The position numbers and the translations under genes are program-made. The notes beneath the pieces were generated by a model that did no database searches, was not told the DNA's origin, and worked only from the letters and a program-made list of their open reading frames with translations. 64,000 nucleotides of DNA from NCBI GenBank assembly GCA_030248195.1, contig JASAND010011024.1, positions 33,165-97,164 of the forward strand, given 5' to 3'. This DNA is from Trissonchulus latispiculum. Taxonomy: Eukaryota; Nematoda; Enoplea; Enoplida; Ironidae. Positions 58,391-64,000 of this stretch are shown here, in pieces. Numbering within the stretch: the first letter of the stretch is position 1; each line of letters begins with the position of its first letter.

Positions 58391-59373
58391 GTAAGCCATT
58401 ATGGCAAGCATTACTTTAACTAAGTTGATTTTAATTTTGATTAAAATTTTATCTTATTAAATATATTATTTAAAATTATTTATTATTATTATTATTTTAT
58501 TTTATTTATATTTAAATTATTATATATTTATATTATTACAATATTTATATTATACTTATATTTTTTAAAATGAAATTTTGAGTTTATAATATCTGGGTGA
58601 ACACGGTTCATTGTTATTTCTTATCACTTGTGTTAATTCAGTTAGTTAATTTGAAAAACACCCACTTCCAATTAAATGTTTGACCTTTAATTTGTTTAGG
58701 TAAGAAGGTTTATTTATCATTTACATATTTAGTTACAAATTTATGAAGTAGTAGTATAAAAATAAGGTTCATAAACAATTAAAATTAAATGATAATGCCG
58801 CATCTATTTGCTAGTTGTCAATCAATGAACCAGGAAGACTGTTTTTACGGTTTATCAAATGATTAATTCGTGTGTTGATGTTTCGAGAAGTCTGATTCGA
58901 CATTTTGCGAAATGGAAACAAGCTTTTCTTTTTCAGCAAGTCGCTGCGATTATGTGTTTAATTATACTCCATCTCCCCCTTGATAAAACTGTCAAGGCAC
59001 CAGTTTCTCTTTTAGAGGCTGCCCTAAAAATTTTCACAAAATTGAATTTAGTGTTTCAAGTTTTCATTATTTTTGTAAACATTTTCATTTTTAAAACTTC
59101 TTTTCATTGCCTTTTCATTTTAAAACTTCAGTTTTCTAAATCTCTTGACACCGAATTTTCGCTCCCATTGTTTTTAATTGTCCTTTTGTTTTTTAATTTA
59201 TTTTTTTAAATTTAATCTCCTTTTAATACTCCCTACCGAAGTCTCTTATGTCCCTCCAGAGAAAATTTTTGATTTCTTCCAGTGCACTACTTTGCAGTTT
59301 TAGTGACTTTACTATCATATCAAACGGAATAAACAGAAAACATCACAGAACATTGGTCAGAACATCAAAATCA
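58391..59373. other. Very AT-rich interval
   Basis: 58430-58580 is almost pure A/T (TTATTATTATTATT and TATATTTATATT runs). A 116-codon Phe/Leu-rich plus-strand frame (58859-59209) has no recognisable family and is probably chance. No gene is supported. Confidence 0.5.
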
Positions 59374-59769
59374 TCAACATTCAATAGTAAGTCCTTCAGT
59401 TAAATTATATGTAACTGTTCGAGATCTGTAGCTGGGGCATTGGTCCGGATAAGCAGTTTTTAGAATCCAGTTTTCCTTGACTTTCTTAATCACGACTTTC
59501 ACCCATTTCGTTGGCTTTCCTGAAGCGCCATAAGTGCCGACATAAAATGGGAACTCCTTATGTAAAACGAGTCGTTCTTCGGGGCGTCCTTGGCTGTCAT
59601 TTCCGGGTTGGGGAGTTACAAATTTGGGCCGTGAAAAAGTCTTCTTTACAGTTTGACAGGCCAAAGCGTAGTTGTAAAAGTGAGATACTCCACTGTTGGC
59701 ATAGGAGGAAACGTGTTTTCTCAGAGTATGCAAATTGAGCAAGCTTCTGTCCGGCATTATCACACACAT
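59374..59769 (-). CDS. Unidentified 131-residue protein, possibly a small nuclease-like fold
   Basis: An ATG-initiated minus-strand frame with balanced, non-repetitive composition, unlike the low-complexity frames elsewhere in the window. Near residues 13-35 is LHTLRKHVSSYANSGVSHFY. The middle is polar and basic. Residues about 87-110 carry KWVKVVIKKVKENWILKTAY followed by PDQ. A KHV-type helix followed by a strand ending in TAYP recalls small BECR-fold RNases (barnase/EndoU/RelE group), but this is a resemblance of pattern only. No signal peptide is seen. It lies between the Tribbles gene and the zinc-finger-PolB gene, and could be a Polinton cargo gene or a single exon of a host gene. Confidence 0.45.
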   Translation of the reverse strand: MCVIMPDRSLLNLHTLRKHVSSYANSGVSHFYNYALACQTVKKTFSRPKFVTPQPGNDSQGRPEERLVLHKEFPFYVGTYGASGKPTKWVKVVIKKVKENWILKTAYPDQCPSYRSRTVTYNLTEGLTIEC

Positions 59770-60029
59770 TGATATCTTTTTACTTTTGGAAACATTTATT
59801 TGAATTTTAAATTAACGAATGTCTAATTTTCGTTAATAATCATTGGTTTGCCGGTACATTGTAATTTAACGGTAGTTAAATTTGCTAATTATTGAAAAAT
59901 AATTAATAATTTAAATTAAATATGTAAATATTTAGTGTTATTATTTTAGTAATTAATTATCTAATTAATTATAACCAACTAGTAGGAAGAGTTTTAGTCC
60001 TTTAACCCCCCCTTGCAAACATATAATTA
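59770..60029. other. AT-rich spacer
   Basis: Mostly TTAATTAATT-like words, with a short C run at 60006-60012 just before the repeat array. No gene is seen. Confidence 0.5.
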
Positions 60030-60440
60030 CCAATATGCCATTGATACGCAACTTTATTTACATAGTAAGTCATATGACGTCATTGGCACCATTCCAAACC
60101 CTGTTGTACGCTTTTGTTTACATAGCGAATCACGTGACTGGCACGGTATTACACAATTTTATTTGCATAGTGAGTCATGTGACGTTACTGGCACTGTTCC
60201 AATCCTCTTTTACGCTTATATCGAATCACGTGACGCGATTGCACTATCGTGTTTGCATAGCGAATCACCTGACTATTGAACGCCTTTGTTTACATAGCGA
60301 ACTACGTGACTGGTACGGTGTTACACATTCCTGTTTACACAGTGAGTCATCATACTGTATTCATTTGCAATTGCGTAATATTGCGCAATCATAATAGTAC
60401 TTATGTTTACATAGTGAGTCAGCACTGTCCACACGATTGT
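60030..60440 (+). promoter_or_regulatory. Array of eight degenerate 40-65-bp repeats carrying E-box, CRE and AP-1-like sites
   Basis: Units of the form TTTACATAGCGAATCACGTG followed by ACTGGCACGGT recur near 60055, 60117, 60163, 60215, 60255, 60291, 60335 and 60407. Variants keep either ATCACGTGAC (bHLH-Zip E-box), TATGACGTCATTGG (CRE) or GTGAGTCA (AP-1-like). The array ends about 90 bp before the ATG of the zinc-finger-PolB gene at 60533. Regulatory function is inferred from position and motif conservation. Confidence 0.55.
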
Positions 60441-60532
60441 GTAATACTTGGTATCAATATCTTGTTTACTCCACTAAGACTGAAACTATAATTCAATAAA
60501 TAGAAGTGACGATATGCTTCATCGTTTTAGCA

Positions 60533-63500
60533 ATGGCTGTTAGATGTGACGTGTGTGGGAAATCCTTTTCCCGACAAGACAACCTCAACCGTCATCAAAG
60601 AATTGCTCACCAACCCAATCCAGTGACCTTGCAATGTCCCTTGTGCTTTCGAACATTTAGCCGTCCAGATTCATTTAAGCGACACCAAAAGTCATGTGGT
60701 CATCCTAATGAGAGACTCTACAGTCCCTCAATGATCCCCTTTAATCTTAATGATGAACCCTATAGTCCTTCAATGTCCCCACTTCATCCAGAAACCAGTT
60801 ACATGGTGAGAACGTTTTCTAAGATTAAACTGATTTTGGACCGTATTTTGCGACTTTTTATTATAACTTAGGGTTATCATGAGCTTTGTTTCTAGTTTAC
60901 AGTTTTATTATAATTTATACTTTATTATATTTGCTGTTTGTGTTTGCTTGCATGTCAGCTGTTTCACTATACGATAACTCAGTAATTCGTTTTAGAACGA
61001 AAGCACTTGTCCTGTGTGTGATCAAGTATCGAATAACCTTGTTGATCATATTCAACAGGTTCACGCACTTGGCAGTGATGCACCTCAAGCGGCCACAGAG
61101 GAGGTACTTCAACTTAGGTTATTGAATAGTACTCAATGGCCTAATGAATGAAAAAGCGATGAACGTTATCGACAATGGAATAGCTTTGCAGAATAGTCTT
61201 TTTGCATGAAACATGCACTGACTAGTGATCTTGCATGTAGAGTGTTAAAACTTTCATAGTAGTAAGGGCTTTTAGTTAACAAAGTCAAAATGTTTTCATT
61301 GAATTTGTTGAGTGTTTTGTTGCAGCCAGTTGCTCAGTGTCCTGAGTGCAACCAGCATTTCGGTCAGAAACAAAGCCTCTTACGACATTTACGTGAGGTT
61401 CATGAGCAGAGTGACAAGCGTTTCCGGTGCTCCATTTGCTCGAGGTCGTTTGAAAGAGAAGAACGATTGGAGCGCCATATGGAGTCAAAGCACTCCACTG
61501 AAGTAAGTGCTTCCAGCTAATTGGTTATTGGTGGTCTGGTGGGGGGGGGGTAGGGTGTGTGTTTTTTTTTCGGCGTTGGTGGGTGTTTTTTTGTGTGGTG
61601 GGTGGGGGAGCAGAGATGTCCCATATGCTATCAGAAGTTCAAGCGAATGGACAGGTTCCTGAGGCATCTCAAGCAGCAACATGACGAGAAAAGATTCACT
61701 TGTGACCAATGCGGAAGGAAGTTCAGACGGGAAGACAACATGCGGGCCCATCAAACCAGAATGCACGCGGGACGAAAGCGGAAGGCGAGTTCGTCCACTG
61801 AGCCCGCCAAGTCGGCCCGATACCGCGAACCTGATGCTGTGGAGGATGCTATTGATGCTCCACAATACGACGATCAAAGAATGGATCAGATTTATCGTGA
61901 CAATTGGGCCCAAATCCGTACCCATCATCACCGAACCAGTCCTCCCCGCCACCAGAACAAATATAACTTTGAACTTGACAATATGGCTCTCTCAGAAATC
62001 AAAGCCCACCTTGAAGAAGTATTTGCCGAACAGTCAACTGTTGGTAAATGGAGCCTTTGCTTGGGATTTATTCTAAGGGACATTGTAACTAACGAACTGG
62101 TGTATTATTATGCCAGCTGTAACACCCAAATATTCGGGGCTCCAGTACTTATTGCCAACCGTGATGACTTTGAAAATTTACTTGATCGGCTAGATATGGC
62201 CGATTTACTGGAGTGGGCAAAGCAGCAACGAACAAGCACAAAGTTCGTTGTCGAAAGAATCACCAATGTGACTATAGTCGTTGATCGACTCAACGATTAT
62301 CCCATTGGAGCGCCGGTTGAACTACCGCAATTTGTTAAACGAAATAAGGCTATCAGATCCCTAGACAGCGGAAGCAATGGACCCTATACCGACAGAAAGT
62401 GCTTCTTCCGATGCTTAGCAGTCCAGGGTGAAGAAGAAAGGCAACGGGATTTTGAAGCTACTACTGAACAGTTATATAATCAGTGGTGTGAAGAAATCAA
62501 ACTTAAGGACGAAGAGGAAGAGTTTGAGGGCATTACCTTGAATGAAATACAACGTGCCGAGGAATTATTCAAGGTCAACATTTACGTGTATGAGCTGGTC
62601 CAGGAAGAAGTCGATCCTGTAGACATAGATGAGGACGATTTAGAGCAACACCAGGCAGCAGAAGCAGAACAACCAGAACCAGAAAATCAACAGGAACAGG
62701 ATCAACCACATCAGTCAGGTCTAGCCAGACTGCTCGAAGCAGCTGATGAACCTGAAGTTGATCCTTTTTACCTATACGATCAGCGAGAGGTTCCTGAAGA
62801 TGAAATCGTCGACTGGAATGCTCCAGTCGTCGAACAGGAAAGACTCCAAAACCCCTTTATAGATGATGAAGCAGAACACGATGAAGATGCAGTAGACGAA
62901 CAGGTGGCTGTGGACGTCTTGGCTGAAGGCGCAGATGAATTTGAAGAGCCAGCGGAAGTTCGCCCTAAAAAAGACTTTTGCCCGGCTATTGTACAGACCG
63001 AACTCCACATTTGAAACCACTGTCTACCTTAACCTGTACGAAGATCATTTCTCTCTAATCACTGACATCGATGAGTATTGCAAAGCCTGGCGATGTCAGA
63101 AATGTGATCGATTTTTCAAGAGACGGTACCACCATATCCGTCATGAGCCAGTTTGCAATGGTGGCAAGACCAAGAGACGCTATCCCGGTGGCGGTTGGGG
63201 TATGCCTAAAGGCATTTACCAGCTGCTAAAGGAGGAAGGTCTTGAGGTCCCAGAGCAGCGATACTTTCCTTACCGCTGCACATACGACTTTGAAGCCATG
63301 TTTGAGACTATCAACAAGGTGACAAAATCGGGGAAGCTGCGTTTCACTAAGAAGCTTATTCCTGCTTCAGTGAGCGTAGCGTCCAATGTCCCTGGGTTTG
63401 AGGAGCCTAGATTTTTCCTGTCAAATGGGGACAGCAAAGACCTCATCACGGATATGGCCAACTACATGGAAGCAATCAGTGCTGCTGCCAGAACAATCAT

Positions 63501-64000
63501 GATGGAGCAGTACGGGGACTTGTACAATATAGTCAAAGACCGGGCAAAGGAACATCAGACATTGAAAAAACAGGTAGAAAGAAACAGGAAGGACAATGTT
63601 CAGGATGAGGAGTTGGAAGGAAGAGTGGCCGAAACAAAACGTTGGACCAAATACTTTGGGAAACTGGAACGATGGCTGAGTCAGTTGCCTGTGCTAGGCT
63701 TCAACTCAGCCAAATTTGATTTGAATCTCATCAAACAGTACTTTATTCCTTATTTGGTCCGAAGCCAAACGAAGATGTACTATGTCATCAAGAAAGGCCA
63801 CTCGTACTTGGCCGTATCCACAGGATCATTGCTTTTCCTGGATATGAGCAATTACCTTGCAGCTGGAACCAGCTATGCCGCTTTTTTGAAGTCGTTCCAA
63901 GTGGAACAACAGAAGGGATGTTGGCCATATGAATGGTTTACATCCCTTGATCAATTAGATGAAGAACAGCTGCCACCAAAAGAAGCCTTCAGTTCCAGGC
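60533..64000 (+). CDS. Zinc-finger DNA polymerase B of Polinton/Maverick type (runs off the right edge)
   Basis: ATG at 60533. Exons 60533-60805, 60996-61103, 61326-61502 and from 61614 join in phase 0 through GT-AG introns of 190, 222 and 111 bp. The N-terminus has seven C2H2-like fingers (two in exon 1, the second C2HC; one in exon 2; two in exon 3; two at the start of exon 4). Next comes the conserved PolB-associated region (LGFILRDI, LEWAKQQR, ITNVTIVV), a CFFRCLA segment resembling an OTU-peptidase nucleophile region, and an acidic linker (about 62500-62960). A one-base frame change near an A6 run (about 62957-62962) ends that frame at 63014. The adjacent frame, open from there to the window end, gives an eighth C2HC finger (63106-63156), exonuclease motifs YDFEA (63286) and GFNSAKFD (63697), and the WPYEW segment (63922). 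Palm motifs lie beyond 64000. Confidence 0.82.

Noticed and set aside
58859..59209. 116-codon Phe/Leu-rich frame with membrane-like segments
   Set aside because: Lies in very AT-rich sequence; composition alone explains it and no family is recognised.
61485..61952. 155-codon minus-strand frame
   Set aside because: Shadow of the zinc-finger exon; the plus strand has regularly spaced Cys and His.

Overview
This window is eukaryotic and almost certainly from an invertebrate animal. It carries spliced genes with GT-AG introns for two animal-type proteins: a NuSAP-like mitotic microtubule protein (visible 3' exons 10913-16172, plus strand) and a Tribbles-family pseudokinase (56839-58093, minus strand). 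It also carries decayed non-LTR retrotransposons and a Polinton/Maverick-type DNA polymerase B gene with N-terminal zinc fingers. The species cannot be named from the sequence. A sponge or cnidarian is my guess from the PolB family and the short introns, not a demonstrated fact.

From 1 to about 55 kb the window is dominated by nested, mostly non-autonomous DNA transposons. Several insertions can be bounded to the base by target-site duplications (TSDs). Elements with 8-bp TSDs and CAG/TAG-type ends (hAT-like) lie at 1590-2347, 7297-8129, 27853-29852 (inside a related copy at 27699-30329), 34623-37549, 42038-42405, 46501-46949 and 53072-53487. TTAA-flanked elements lie at 3329-6561, 3504-6326 and 23693-24935. 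A CACTA-like element lies at 32840-33592. A 5-bp-TSD foldback lies at 16811-19222, inside a larger 16311-21196 inverted-repeat element. A TA-flanked element at 47139-48250 has its empty site preserved in a duplicate copy. Many of these families share one odd design: the termini or subterminal regions are arrays of a short family-specific motif (GACCCG, GGTTTAA, CCGGTT, GGGGCC, GCGGGCC, ACTTAAAC and others).

A second theme is a superfamily marked by a strong terminal hairpin (183-214, 11119-11153, 39267-39298, 44409-44442, 49259-49292). It is followed by a conserved ATAATATG.GT.AAAAG stretch and, in some copies, long minisatellites. One such block is tandemly duplicated (44.4-49.3 kb and 49.3-54.6 kb).

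The NuSAP gene has a 3-kb intron filled by this material. The right 9 kb (about 55.4-64 kb) is AT-rich and less repetitive. It holds Tribbles, a small unidentified minus-strand ORF (59374-59769), an array of about 55-bp repeats carrying CACGTG, TGACGTCA and TGAGTCA sites, and the zinc-finger-PolB gene. That gene has three phase-0 introns and one frame break and runs off the right edge. No tRNA, rRNA or CRISPR was recognised.
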